The position numbers and the translations under genes were made by a program. A DNA stretch of 64,000 bases from Flavobacterium crocinum (GTDB taxonomy: Bacteria; Bacteroidota; Bacteroidia; Flavobacteriales; Flavobacteriaceae), in contig NZ_CP029255.1 in assembly GCF_003122385.1 (NCBI RefSeq), forward strand, positions 3,472,001 to 3,536,000, in the 5' to 3' direction. Below, one piece after another: positions 25,446-35,203 of the stretch (positions within the stretch are counted from its first letter, which is position 1; each line of letters begins with the position of its first letter). The notes below the pieces were generated by a model. That model saw only the letters and a program-made list of their open reading frames with translations. It had not been told where the DNA came from and did not search any database.

Positions 25446-26751
25446 ATGCTTTCAAAAGACATTATTAGAACATTTTCATTCTTATTTATTTTTGCTGGAT
25501 TAGGCAATCCTGCAAAAGCACAGCATAGTGACACTATATCAAAGCAGTTTTTAATGAATATAGAAATTCGTCCAAGAGCAGAATATACTTCAAACTATAT
25601 ATTACCCCCTAACGATTCCATTGATCCTTAATTTCTACATCACACAGCGAAATAGAATTTCTCTTCAATATTCCCAAGAAAAATGGCTTGTAAAATCGGA
25701 TTTGCAGGAAATTCATCTTTGGGATCAAGAAAATGCCAATTCTAAAGTGGGCAGTATTAATTTTTATCAGTTGTTTTTAGAAACCAAATTTAGAGGTGTA
25801 AATTTTCGTTTAGGAAGGCAAAGTATTTTATTAGATAATGGCAGATTATTTTCTGATGCACCTTGGGCACAACAAGGAAGAGCACACGAAGGAATACGAA
25901 TCATGAAATATTCGAAACACTTTGCTAATGATCTATTTTTGTTGTTTACACGAAATTACAATACCAGTTTTGAAGTAGCTTATTCTCCAGTTGCTTCAAA
26001 CAGATATAAGTATATGCTCATGTATAATTTTAGTTATAATTCGAATAAAAATTTCTCTTTCAATTCGGTAAATACAATCGATTTCTTAGAAAAAGCAAAT
26101 TCAGAAACCTTGTATGCACGTGCAACAGCAGGAGGAAGAGTCGAATTTAAAAAGAATCATTGGTATTATACCTTAAACAGCTATTTACAATTGGGACAAA
26201 ATCTGAAAGGACAGCATTTGCTGGCGTATTATTTTCAGCCTGAAGTTAAATTGTCTTTACAAAATTCGACTTGGCGTTTAGGAGCGGAAATAATTAGTGG
26301 TAGCAATACCAAATTAGCTCCTGACTGCTCAGGAGATTTTGATGTTTTATATGGTGTAACTTGGAAATTTAACGGAAATATGAATTTCTTTACCCGTTTT
26401 CCAGCAGATGTTGGCGGAAAAGGTTTATTAAATCCTTATTTATTTGCAACATTTCCATTGAATGCAAGATTATCAGTTCGTTCAGATTTTCATCTTTTTT
26501 ATACGCAATATCCATTAATGAGGCTTAATCAAGAAATGTCAAGATTCCTCGGATTTGAAAATGATTTTTCTTTAAAATATGCTCCTATAAAAGAATTGGA
26601 AATTAATACAGCATTTTCTTTTTATAAATCTACAGATTCTATGAAGCTTCTTCCGAAAGTGCAGGATGATAATAAGTTATCTTTTTGGAGTTATGTAATG
26701 ATTTCTTACTCTTTTAATGCAGTTAATTGGAGAAAAGGAAGAAAAGAATGA
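25446..26751 (+). pseudogene. Alginate-export-type outer-membrane porin, frameshifted
   Basis: The first frame (25446-25631) encodes a signal peptide and the barrel start NIEIRPRAEYTSNYILPPND, then stops at TAA 25629-25631. The next frame continues the same protein as FYITQRNRISLQYSQEKWLV through LGRQSILLDNGRLFSDAPWAQQGRAHEGI to an aromatic barrel end at 26751. IRPRxEY followed by ISQRxRL-type text is the normal continuous pattern of alginate-export family porins, so a single extra T in CCTTAAT near 25628 explains the break. It is a recent frameshift or a sequencing error. Its good promoter and intact remainder argue that the loss is young. The substrate is not known to be alginate. Confidence 0.8.
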
Positions 26752-26835
26752 CTTAAAAAACGTTATTTTAAAAGACTTAAAATTTCATGAAAATCCAAAT
26801 ACAATAAATTAAACCCATTTTTATAAAGATAGTTA

Positions 26836-26843
26836 TATCTTTG
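26836..26843 (+). promoter_or_regulatory. Likely -7 element driving the B12 riboswitch transcript
   Basis: TATCTTTG matches TAnnTTTG exactly and begins 14 bp before the riboswitch. Confidence 0.45.
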
Positions 26844-26849
26844 CGACTG

Positions 26850-27045
26850 ATTTTGGTCTGTTTTTTCATCAGAAAAAATAGTTAAAAGGGAATCAGGTGC
26901 AAATCCTGAACAGACCCGCTACTGTAAGTTCTACACAAAGTCTTTAAATATTACTAATGCCATTGTTCGTTGTTTCGGATGAGAAGGCCGTTTAAAGATA
27001 GAATAAGTCAGGAGACCTGCCACGATCACATAGTTTAAAACTTTC
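26850..27045 (+). ncRNA. Cobalamin riboswitch
   Basis: The core shows AGGGAATCAGGTGCAAATCC, then AACAGACCCGCTACTGTAA and the B12 box AGTCAGGAGACCTGCC at 27006-27021. GGTCTG (26855-26860) pairs with CAGACC (26911-26916), and TCTTTAAA (26941-26948) with TTTAAAGA (26991-26998). It lies about 110 bp before a TonB receptor gene and would repress the uptake locus when cobalamin is abundant. The outer boundaries are approximate. Confidence 0.9.
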
Positions 27046-27073
27046 GTGGTATGAAGTTGATGACAAAGATAAT

Positions 27074-27097
27074 GACCAGCTGTTTTGCAGCGGGGTC
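27074..27097 (+). promoter_or_regulatory. Hairpin of the riboswitch expression platform
   Basis: GACC-GCTG pairs with CAGC-GGTC around a TTTT loop. No T run follows, so control is more likely at translation than at termination. A kissing-loop role is also possible. Confidence 0.4.
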
Positions 27098-27152
27098 AAT
27101 TCTACGTTTATGTAATTACTACATCACAGAAAGTTGATTTAATTCAATTGTG

Positions 27153-29201
27153 ATGTATAATTTGAAAAAAACTTTACTAACTGTTTTTATTTTAAGTCTT
27201 CCTTTTTGGCTTCATGCACAAACGGAGAAAGATAGCTCGCGTGTTTTAAAAGAAGTTATTTTAAAAGGAAAACCGTATCAGGAAGTGATTCCTGTGCAAA
27301 GTCTCTCGGGCGTTCTGCTCGAAAAAATGGCGAGTCATAATGTGGCCGATGCGCTTCGTTATTTTGCCGGAACTCAAATTAAAGATTATGGTGGCGTCGG
27401 CGGACTTAAAACGGTGGATGTTCGTAATATGGGAACACATCATGTCGGTGTTTTTTATGACGGAATCCAGCTTGGAAATGCCCAAAACGGAGTTACGGAT
27501 CTTGGAAAATATTCGCTTGACGATATGGAATCGCTTACGATGTACAATGGTCAAAAAAGCGAAATTTTCCAGTCTGCTAAAGATTTTGCTTCGGCTTCAG
27601 CCATTTACTTAAAAACAAAACGTCCTGTTTTTGCTGGCGATAAAAAGACAAATTTATTGGTTCGGTATAAAACGATGTCCATCAATTATCACGATCCGAG
27701 TTTTAGATGGGAACAGAAACTGAGCGACAAGGTGAGTATGAGTGTGAGTTCAGAATACATCAAATCTAACGGGCAGTATAAATTTAGATACAAAAGAAAA
27801 AATCTGGACGGATCAACTGCTTACGATACCACAGCCACAAGATGGAACAGCGATATTGAAGCACTTCGGTTTGAATCTGGTGTTTACGGAAAAATCAACA
27901 ATGGCTCCTGGGATGCGAAAGTGTATTATTATGATTCGGAAAGAGGTGCGCCCGGAGCTATTGTAGAAAACAAATTCAGAGACGGTTTCCGGCAGTTTGA
28001 CAAGAATTTTTTCGGACAGGCATTTTTAGTAAAAGACGTTTCGGAAAAGTATAAATTTCAATTAAAAGGAAAATTTGCTTACGATTACACGCATTACATT
28101 GCAAGAGATACAACGAATGTTTTAGGAGAAACTGTAACGGAAGGTGTTCAGTCTGATGACAGCTATTACCAGCAGGAAACTTATTTTTCGGCAGTCAATA
28201 TGTACAGCATTTTACCTACTTGGGATGTTTCGCTTTCAACCGATTTTCAATACAATAAATTAAACGCAACGAGAAGAGGAATCCAGACACAGTTTTCTTT
28301 TCCAGAGCGTTATACCGCATTGGTTTCTTTGGCAACGTCCTATCGATATGAAGGTTTTAAAGTTTTAGGAAATGTACTCGCAACAAGAGTTATCGAAGAA
28401 GTAAAATACAACGCCAAAGCGCCCAACAAAACTGAATTTACTCCCGCATTATTCCTCGGTTATACTCCTTTCAAAAAATACGATTTTAATCTGAGAGCGT
28501 TTGCCAAACGTATTTTCAGAATGCCCACTTTTAATGATTTGTATTATACGATGGTTGGTTCAAGTACTTTACGACCAGAATATATGAATCAGTACGATGT
28601 TGGTTTTACTTATAATTTTCCTGTAAAAGAAAGTTTTCTGGATAAATTTTCGATTCAGGCAGATGGCTATTATACGTATACAAAAGATAAAATTGTTGCG
28701 GCGCCTACAGGAAATTTATTCCGCTGGATGATGACGAATATTGGTCAGGTAAAAGGAAAAGGAATTGAAACCGTTGTAAATTTAGGTACACATATCCACA
28801 AAGTAAATCTGGATGCCAATTTGACTTATACCTATTCTCAAAGTCAGGATTTTACAAAGGTTTCGGGTTTACAAATGTCTTCTTACGGCGATCAGATTCC
28901 ATACACGCCTTGGCACAGCGGATCTGGAATTCTGAATGCGGGTTATGAATCGTGGAATTTCAATTACAGTTTTATATACGTTGGAAAACGCTACAACGGA
29001 AACGTCAACAATATCAAAGTAAACGAAGTACAGCCTTGGTACACACACGATCTGGCGGTTCAAAAATCTTTCCTCCTCAATAAATACAAATTAAATGCAA
29101 CGGTAGAAGTCAATAATGCCTTCAATCAGCAATACGAAGTGATTTACAATTATCCAATGCCGGGCAGAACGTTCAAATTTATAATTGGTTTTGAGTTATG
29201 A
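27153..29201 (+). CDS. btuB: BtuB-like TonB-dependent cobalamin receptor
   Basis: A 682-residue outer-membrane receptor. A signal peptide ends near LHAQ. The plug domain (residues about 30-150) shows LRYFAGTQIKDYGGVGGLKTVDVRNMG and DGIQLGNAQNG, followed by a 22-strand barrel ending in FKFIIGFEL with an aromatic penultimate region. I start it at the ATG at 27153, one codon after an in-frame GTG. Substrate assignment rests on the B12 riboswitch directly upstream and on the BtuG-like lipoprotein overlapping its stop (4 bp). It would import cobalamin, or a related corrinoid, with TonB energy. Confidence 0.88.
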   Translation: MYNLKKTLLTVFILSLPFWLHAQTEKDSSRVLKEVILKGKPYQEVIPVQSLSGVLLEKMASHNVADALRYFAGTQIKDYGGVGGLKTVDVRNMGTHHVGVFYDGIQLGNAQNGVTDLGKYSLDDMESLTMYNGQKSEIFQSAKDFASASAIYLKTKRPVFAGDKKTNLLVRYKTMSINYHDPSFRWEQKLSDKVSMSVSSEYIKSNGQYKFRYKRKNLDGSTAYDTTATRWNSDIEALRFESGVYGKINNGSWDAKVYYYDSERGAPGAIVENKFRDGFRQFDKNFFGQAFLVKDVSEKYKFQLKGKFAYDYTHYIARDTTNVLGETVTEGVQSDDSYYQQETYFSAVNMYSILPTWDVSLSTDFQYNKLNATRRGIQTQFSFPERYTALVSLATSYRYEGFKVLGNVLATRVIEEVKYNAKAPNKTEFTPALFLGYTPFKKYDFNLRAFAKRIFRMPTFNDLYYTMVGSSTLRPEYMNQYDVGFTYNFPVKESFLDKFSIQADGYYTYTKDKIVAAPTGNLFRWMMTNIGQVKGKGIETVVNLGTHIHKVNLDANLTYTYSQSQDFTKVSGLQMSSYGDQIPYTPWHSGSGILNAGYESWNFNYSFIYVGKRYNGNVNNIKVNEVQPWYTHDLAVQKSFLLNKYKLNATVEVNNAFNQQYEVIYNYPMPGRTFKFIIGFEL

Positions 29202-30343
29202 AAAAGGGTTTTATAAAAATAATAATTAGCTTATTTACAGCTATAGTATTGGTTTCCTGCAGGGAAGATGAAACAATATTTCTGTCTTCAGATACCAATG
29301 TTGCCGTGCCGACAACTGATGGCAATATTGAAGGTTTTTATCTGCTGAATGAAGGGAATATGGGAATGAACCGCGCCAGCATCGACGTTTTCAATTACAG
29401 AACAGGAAATTATACCACCGATGTTTATTCAGAACGAAATCCTTCAGTTGTAAAAGAATTAGGCGATGTTGGAAACGATATTCAAATCTATGGCAATAAG
29501 GTTTATGCGGTCATCAATGTCTCCAACAAAGTAGAAGTTTTAGAAAAATGGACGGCAAAAAGAATCAAAAAAATTGATATTCCAAACTGTCGTTATGTTA
29601 CTTTTTACAAAGACAAGGCTTATGTAAGTTCCTATTCAGGCCCGGTTGCCATTAATCCGAATGCAGAAATTGGTTTTGTTGCCGAAATCGATACGACTTC
29701 TTTAGAAATAAAAAGAAAAGTGACTGTTGGTTATCAACCGGAACAAATGGTGGTGCATAACGGAAAATTGTATGTAGCGAATTCAGGCGGTTATCGTGTT
29801 CCAAATTACGATCGAACCGTTTCGGTAATTGATTTAGAGACTTTCACAGAAATCAAAAAAATAGATGTCGGTATTAATTTGTACAGCATGGAGATTGACA
29901 GCCGTGGCGATATTTATGTGAGTTCACGAGGCGATTATTACAATACACAGCCCAATCTTTTTGTGATTGATACCAAAACAGACGAAAAGAAAATGCAACT
30001 CGATATTCCGGCTTTGGGAATGTGTCTGGTTGATGATCTGCTTTATTATTATAGTGTTTCGTGGAGTTATCTCACGAACAGCAATAAGATTACGTACGGA
30101 ATTTTAGATACTAAAACCAAAAAGATAATCAGCGATAAAATCATTACGGATGGAACCGAGAAAAAAATCATGATTCCGTATGGACTTCAGGTTAATCCCG
30201 AAACCAAAGAAATCTATATAACCGATGCTCAAAATTATGTCGTAACAGGCTACATCTACTGTTTTACGCCGGACGGCCGATTAAAATGGAAAACTACAGC
30301 AGGAAATATTCCTGCGCATATTGCTTTTATAACCAAAAAATAA
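29198..30343 (+). CDS. btuG: BtuG-like surface lipoprotein (DUF5074 beta-propeller)
   Basis: A 381-residue lipoprotein with lipobox LVSC at residue about 21. The rest is a YncE-like seven-blade propeller with recurring blade motifs: VYAVINVSNKVEVLE, AYVSSYSGPVA, LYVANSGGYR, IYVSSRGDYY and IYITDAQNYVVTGYIY. In Bacteroides, BtuG is a propeller lipoprotein that captures B12 with very high affinity at the cell surface and hands it to BtuB. The 4-bp overlap with the receptor gene and the riboswitch control support the same role here. Binding residues were not checked against a structure. Confidence 0.85.
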   Translation: MKKGFIKIIISLFTAIVLVSCREDETIFLSSDTNVAVPTTDGNIEGFYLLNEGNMGMNRASIDVFNYRTGNYTTDVYSERNPSVVKELGDVGNDIQIYGNKVYAVINVSNKVEVLEKWTAKRIKKIDIPNCRYVTFYKDKAYVSSYSGPVAINPNAEIGFVAEIDTTSLEIKRKVTVGYQPEQMVVHNGKLYVANSGGYRVPNYDRTVSVIDLETFTEIKKIDVGINLYSMEIDSRGDIYVSSRGDYYNTQPNLFVIDTKTDEKKMQLDIPALGMCLVDDLLYYYSVSWSYLTNSNKITYGILDTKTKKIISDKIITDGTEKKIMIPYGLQVNPETKEIYITDAQNYVVTGYIYCFTPDGRLKWKTTAGNIPAHIAFITKK

Positions 30344-30347
30344 AGAT

Positions 30348-31631
30348 ATGAATCAGAGATTTTTAAAGTATTGTCATGTATTAACGCTCGCTTTTTTTGT
30401 CATTTCACTTGCAAATTGTTCAGGCGGAGATAATGACAATCCGGATTCTGGAGGAGAATCGGTAACGAACGAATTTAAAACCACGCGTTTTTCAATTATT
30501 AGTTTGAGTGCTAAAGCAACTGTCAGTGCAGAAGCCTTGTACAATTGGACAGTTGAAAATGTTTCTTCAGAAAATTATTCTTTGGTCAATACAACTTCGA
30601 AAGAAGCTTTATTTGCTTCAACTGCTGAAGGAAAGTATGAATTTAAAGTTGTTATTACAGATAAAGGAACAACTAAGACTCAAAAAGTGACTGTAATTGT
30701 GACTGCTGAAAGTAAAGAATTAAAAACGTTTATTTCTAAAGTATTCGAATTTAAACCAGCTCCGGGACAATTTGTAAATGATCTTCCTGTGGCTAATGAC
30801 GGAGACTCGGCTGATAGAATTTTGACAAGAGCCAATTCGTATTTGGCAAAGAAAAACGGTGATCTTATTTCGCTTGGCGCTTTTGGCGGTTATGTTGTTT
30901 TTGGTTTTGACCATAGTATTGTAAACCTAAAAGGGAAACGTGATTTTAGGGTTTTGGGAAATGCTTTTTGGGCAGATGCCAATCCGAATCCGAATGCGGA
31001 ATTGCGTGGCGGAAGCAGTGAAGCGGGAATTATAATGGTTTCTTATGATAAAAACAAAAACGGACTTCCGGATGACGAATGGTACGAAATTGAAGGCGCA
31101 GGCCACAAAATGGAAAAAACAATTCGCAACTATGAAATAACGTATTACAGACCAGATCCTAATAAAATTCCAGTTCCGGGCGGTGGAACGGGAACGGTAA
31201 CTTTTACCGATTTGGAATACATCTACTGGAAAGACAATCAAGGGAAAGATGGTTATCTGGCGCAGAATAATGCTTACAATCATTCTTTAGAATATTGGCC
31301 AAAATGGCTGAAAGGTGAAGCTTCAATTACTTTCAAAGGAACAAGATTACCAGACAATGCCGTGGATGAAAGCGGTAATGGAAGCTATTTTGTACAATAT
31401 GCTTTTTTATACGGTTATGCCGATAATGCCCCAAATAATGATGACGACTCTGCAATCGATATTGATTGGGCAATAGACAGCGCGGGAAAAAAAGTACAGC
31501 TTCCGGCAATAGATTTTGTAAAAGTGTATAACGGACTCAATCAGCAGGCGGGCTGGCTCGGCGAAACTTCAACCGAAATCATGGGAGCAACTGATCTGCA
31601 TCTTTCAGGAGAAAATATTCCAACGAGATAA
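30348..31631 (+). CDS. Surface lipoprotein of B12 locus, paralogue 1 (BtuH-like by context)
   Basis: A 427-residue lipoprotein with lipobox LANC near residue 25. Residues about 40-125 form an Ig/PKD-like domain (FKTTRFSIISLSAKATV, YNWTVENV, KVVITDKGTTKTQKVTVIV). The C-terminal domain starts at KVFEFKPAPGQFVND and contains GDLISLGAFGGYVVFGFDHSI and the loop DKNKNGLPDDEWYE (residues about 234-247), which looks calcium-binding. It shares this layout with the next two genes and lies 4 bp after btuG. BtuH proteins are B12-binding lipoproteins in equivalent Bacteroides loci, and I propose the same role without direct residue evidence. Confidence 0.75.
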   Translation: MNQRFLKYCHVLTLAFFVISLANCSGGDNDNPDSGGESVTNEFKTTRFSIISLSAKATVSAEALYNWTVENVSSENYSLVNTTSKEALFASTAEGKYEFKVVITDKGTTKTQKVTVIVTAESKELKTFISKVFEFKPAPGQFVNDLPVANDGDSADRILTRANSYLAKKNGDLISLGAFGGYVVFGFDHSIVNLKGKRDFRVLGNAFWADANPNPNAELRGGSSEAGIIMVSYDKNKNGLPDDEWYEIEGAGHKMEKTIRNYEITYYRPDPNKIPVPGGGTGTVTFTDLEYIYWKDNQGKDGYLAQNNAYNHSLEYWPKWLKGEASITFKGTRLPDNAVDESGNGSYFVQYAFLYGYADNAPNNDDDSAIDIDWAIDSAGKKVQLPAIDFVKVYNGLNQQAGWLGETSTEIMGATDLHLSGENIPTR

Positions 31632-31669
31632 TTTTAACTAGTATCAAATCAAATTATTATAATCAATTT

Positions 31670-32908
31670 ATGAAAAAAAATGTTACCCGATTTTTATTGC
31701 TGGCATTTGCGTTCACCTTTATTGGATGCAGCAGTGATGACAAAGATGAGAACGCTAACGTAATCGACATTACGCTTCAGGAAAAATATGAAACGTCAAC
31801 CTTTACGGTTTTAGATATCACAGCTTCGGATGCCGGTGCGACTGCTAAATACGAATGGATTATGACAAAAAATCCAGTAAATCAGGTAACGGATTCGATT
31901 GTTGGAACTGCCAAAGATCTTCGATTTACAGCTATTTATGCTGGTTCTTATGAATTTACATTGAACGTAACAGCAGAAAACAAAAAAGGAAGTAAAAGTA
32001 CAATTGTAACAGTTGTTAACGAGGCTTCAAATTTCAATCCGTACATCACCCGAATTTTTGATTTTGATCCTGCACCGGGAATGTTTGCCAATGATATTTA
32101 TAAAGACGGAAATACTAAAGAAGAGGTAGTAAAAACAGCTTTAGGAAGAATCAACGAAACCAATGTGGGTTATTTATTAGACTTAGGCGGTTTTGGAGGC
32201 TCTATTACTGTTGGGTTTGACCATACGGTTGTGAATGTTCCGGGAACAAGTGATTTTAGAGTATATGGAGGAGATGTTTCAAATCCGACAGCTACAAAAG
32301 CCAATCCGCCGGCACCGGGATTAATTTTTGTGGCTTACGATAAAAATAAAAACGGAAAACCAGATGCAGACGAATGGTACGAAATAGCAGGAAGTCAGCA
32401 TGCAAAATCGACTACAGTTAAAAACTTCAAAGTTACTTATAACAAAAAAGCGGCCGGGGAACCTTTGGTAACTTCAAGTGCTCTTTGGACAGATTATGAA
32501 CACGTTTATTGCGAAAACAGTAAAGGAGATAAATATTATCTGGCAAGACCAAGAGGTAAAAAAGAGTTTTATCCGTTATGGGCAACTCAAACTTCAGTGA
32601 GTTATGAAGGATTAAAATTGGATGTGGATTTTAAAACAGCACGTGCAGGTCAAACAACTTTATGGTATTCAACACCTCCGGAATGGGGTTACGTAAATGC
32701 CGTAAATCCGGATATCGATATTGACTGGGCGGTAGATAAAAACGGAAATAAAGCCAATCTTCCAGGGATTGATTTTATAAAAGTAGTGAACTGCGTAAGC
32801 GAGCCAATGGGACTTTGCCAGCAGCAATCTTCTATGGCAACGGTATTTGCGGGTGCAGGTGACCTTCATATCTTAAAAAAATACAATCTAAAACAAGCTA
32901 ATAAATAA
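31670..32908 (+). CDS. Surface lipoprotein of B12 locus, paralogue 2 (BtuH-like by context)
   Basis: A 412-residue lipoprotein with lipobox FIGC near residue 20 and an SSDDKDEN spacer. It has the same two-domain layout as its neighbours: an Ig-like part (STFTVLDITASDAGATAKYEW), then RIFDFDPAPGMFANDIYKDG, LDLGGFGGSITVGFDHTVVN, the loop DKNKNGKPDADEWYEIAGSQ near residue 224 and DIDIDWAVDKNGNKANLPGIDF. Clear divergence from paralogues 1 and 3 suggests old duplication with possible specialisation, for example for different corrinoids. Function is inferred from the operon. Confidence 0.75.
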   Translation: MKKNVTRFLLLAFAFTFIGCSSDDKDENANVIDITLQEKYETSTFTVLDITASDAGATAKYEWIMTKNPVNQVTDSIVGTAKDLRFTAIYAGSYEFTLNVTAENKKGSKSTIVTVVNEASNFNPYITRIFDFDPAPGMFANDIYKDGNTKEEVVKTALGRINETNVGYLLDLGGFGGSITVGFDHTVVNVPGTSDFRVYGGDVSNPTATKANPPAPGLIFVAYDKNKNGKPDADEWYEIAGSQHAKSTTVKNFKVTYNKKAAGEPLVTSSALWTDYEHVYCENSKGDKYYLARPRGKKEFYPLWATQTSVSYEGLKLDVDFKTARAGQTTLWYSTPPEWGYVNAVNPDIDIDWAVDKNGNKANLPGIDFIKVVNCVSEPMGLCQQQSSMATVFAGAGDLHILKKYNLKQANK

Positions 32909-32912
32909 GACC

Positions 32913-34124
32913 ATGAAAAAGTATTTAAAGTATAGTTTGTTGCTAATCACTCTTGTTAGCTTTTTTTCCTGCAGCAGCGACGATTCAAAACAAGAAGAAG
33001 TTACAGAACCAGTTAAAGATCCTGTTATTACAATTAAACTGGCTTCAGAATTTGCGATACAGCAATATAATGTGGGAGAAATTGCTCCGGAAGTAACTAT
33101 TGAAAACGCAGAAGGAAAAACTCCTGTTTATCAATGGTCTATTAAAGTAACGGGTAAAGATGGTGTAACAAAAGATTCTATCATTGGCGACAGCAAAAAC
33201 TTATTATTTATCACACCAAAAACTGCTAATTGTGTAGTGGATTTTAAAGTAACAGTAGATAAAATTGTGAAAGAAGCTTCAGCTAAAGTTACGGTTTCAG
33301 GAACTGGAAAAACGTATACTGCAAAAGCCTTAAAGCTAATAGATTATTTGCCTGCACCAAATTATGCTATGGGAAGTTACGCAACAAAAGAGGAATCTTT
33401 ACAAGCAACTCAAACAAGTTTAAATGAAGGTGGCTCTGTTAATTTGGGGACTTTCGGCGGTTATATCATTACCACTTTTGATCATACCGTGGTGAATACT
33501 TATGGAAAACGTGATTTTACGGTTTTAATGGCAGCCGGAACTGCTTCAGTTAAATATTCTCCAGTAAGTATTGCGGTAGCTTATGATGCCAATAAAAACG
33601 GAATTGCAGATGAAAATGAATGGTATGAAATTGCAGGAAGTGAATACTATAAATCTACAACAGTTAAAAATTATGAGCTAACATACAAGAAGCCTAATGA
33701 AGCTGCAATTCCAGTAACGGGAACATTAAGCTGGCAGTACGACACTGCTTATCTTCCTTGGACGGATAACAAAAATGCTTCTGGTAACATTACAAGAACC
33801 AATACTAGAAGAAGAAATAATTACTATCCGGCATGGGTTGGCGACTCTTACACTTTGAAAGGAACAAAAATATTTATACCAACAAAAGATGTAAGCGATG
33901 GGGCTGGTACAAGTTACAATGTCGGCACTTTTGATTGGGGTTACGGCGGTATCAAAGATCCTTCAATAGATATTTCCTGGGCTGTAGATAAAGACGGTAA
34001 AAAAGTGCATCTGCCCGGAGTTGATTTTGTAAAAGTGTATGTACCAACATTTACTGCTTTAGGATCAAGTGATTTGTTGATCAGTATTTTTCAAGAAGTT
34101 TCAGATTTGAATTTTCCGAAATAA
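32913..34124 (+). CDS. Surface lipoprotein of B12 locus, paralogue 3 (BtuH-like by context)
   Basis: A 403-residue lipoprotein with lipobox FFSC near residue 20. The N-terminal Ig-like region (IQQYNVGEIAPEVTIENAEG, YQWSIKV) is followed by the family C-terminal domain. This contains LIDYLPAPNYAMGSYAT, VNLGTFGGYIITTFDHTVVN, the loop DANKNGIADENEWYEIAGSE near residue 224 and SIDISWAVDKDGKKVHLPGV. It starts 4 bp after paralogue 2, so the three are co-transcribed. The conserved Asp/Asn loop and the DWAVD motif are present in all three copies. Confidence 0.75.
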   Translation: MKKYLKYSLLLITLVSFFSCSSDDSKQEEVTEPVKDPVITIKLASEFAIQQYNVGEIAPEVTIENAEGKTPVYQWSIKVTGKDGVTKDSIIGDSKNLLFITPKTANCVVDFKVTVDKIVKEASAKVTVSGTGKTYTAKALKLIDYLPAPNYAMGSYATKEESLQATQTSLNEGGSVNLGTFGGYIITTFDHTVVNTYGKRDFTVLMAAGTASVKYSPVSIAVAYDANKNGIADENEWYEIAGSEYYKSTTVKNYELTYKKPNEAAIPVTGTLSWQYDTAYLPWTDNKNASGNITRTNTRRRNNYYPAWVGDSYTLKGTKIFIPTKDVSDGAGTSYNVGTFDWGYGGIKDPSIDISWAVDKDGKKVHLPGVDFVKVYVPTFTALGSSDLLISIFQEVSDLNFPK

Positions 34125-34158
34125 TAAAAAGGAATATTAACCCTAAATTTTATAAATA

Positions 34159-35106
34159 ATGAAAAAAGTAGTTTATTTTTTGACCTTGGGTCTTGCACTC
34201 GGATTTTCATCCTGTAGCAACGATGATGTTATTTTAAGCGACGAAAGAGCTAATTTGGTAGTTAGCAATTCTTCAAAAACAGCCAAAACCGCTGTAACTG
34301 ATCCTTCTATTGGAACCACCACAACGCTTAATCTAACTAGTACTTTGTTAAACAGCGGTATTACAACAACTGGCGGAAAATATTGGGAAAACACTTATGT
34401 GGCAAACACGAATCTAAATGTAGATATTTTTACATTTTCGCATACTGGGACATCTGCGGGTTACAATTACTGGGACGGATTTATTGTTTCTAACGTAAAT
34501 GATATTACAGATTACGGTTCTGGTTCTGGTCCTGGCGGATCAGATGGCTAGGTGCCTCACCAATGGGGAACTATGGCAGGAAGCGGTTTTGCAACTTCTA
34601 CGACAACTACGCCTGGAACTCCGGGAACTTCCGGTGATCCTTATATTGTAGCGTATTGGTCAAGTTATTTGGATCCTGTTTCTCCGGAAGGAACAACTTT
34701 TAGTGAATCTGGTTTTTCTAACTGGATTAAAATTGGAGATACTGGAATATATTCAGTTGAAGGCTTGAAAATCAATATGCATCCATGGCCGTATTACGGT
34801 TGTTTAAATGGAGACGGATTTGCACAGCCTTTTGCTTCAGGAGATCATTTTGAATTGTTAATTTATGGTGTTGACGAAAATGGAATCATTACAGATCCGG
34901 TAACACAAACTTTAGCAGATTATACAGGATCTTCTTTGGTTATGCCAACGGGCTGGGTAAGTGTTGCAGCAAATAAACTTCAGGCTTTAGGAAATGTTCA
35001 GTATTTGGTTTTCCAAATGGCTTCAACAGATTCTGATCCAATGTACGGGATGAATACTGCTGCGTATTTCTGTTTGGATAAACTTTCTGTTAAGAGAGTT
35101 TACTAA
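34159..35106 (+). pseudogene. DUF4465 lipoprotein of B12 locus, interrupted by an in-frame TAG
   Basis: The frame opens with lipobox SSC (MKKVVYFLTLGLALGFSSCS) and runs into the DUF4465 domain (GGKYWENTYVANTN, YNYWDGFIVSNVND). It meets TAG at 34549-34551 and continues in the same frame as PHQWGTMAGSGFATS through EGLKINMHPWPYYGCLNGDG to CLDKLSVKRVY. The text on both sides belongs to one domain, and a Trp codon TGG changed to TAG fits the position after GSDG. DUF4465 lipoproteins occur in Bacteroides B12 loci. The gene may be recently inactivated or affected by a sequencing error. A restart at the following GTG would lack a signal peptide. Confidence 0.8.
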
Positions 35107-35129
35107 CTTCTAAAAGTGTAATAAAAAAG

Positions 35130-35163
35130 AAAACCCCTTTGCTATTCTGCAGAGGGGTTTTTG
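35130..35163 (+). terminator. Terminator of the B12 uptake operon
   Basis: AAAACCCCT (35130-35138) pairs with AGGGGTTTT (35153-35161) followed by T residues, 24 bp after the last stop codon. Confidence 0.85.
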
Positions 35164-35203
35164 CTTAAAAGTTCCTTATATTTACTCGTTAAACAATTGA
35201 ATT

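Noticed and set aside
34552..35106. Independent gene starting with GTG after the amber codon
   Set aside because: It has no signal peptide and is in the same frame as, and continues, the DUF4465 domain begun upstream.
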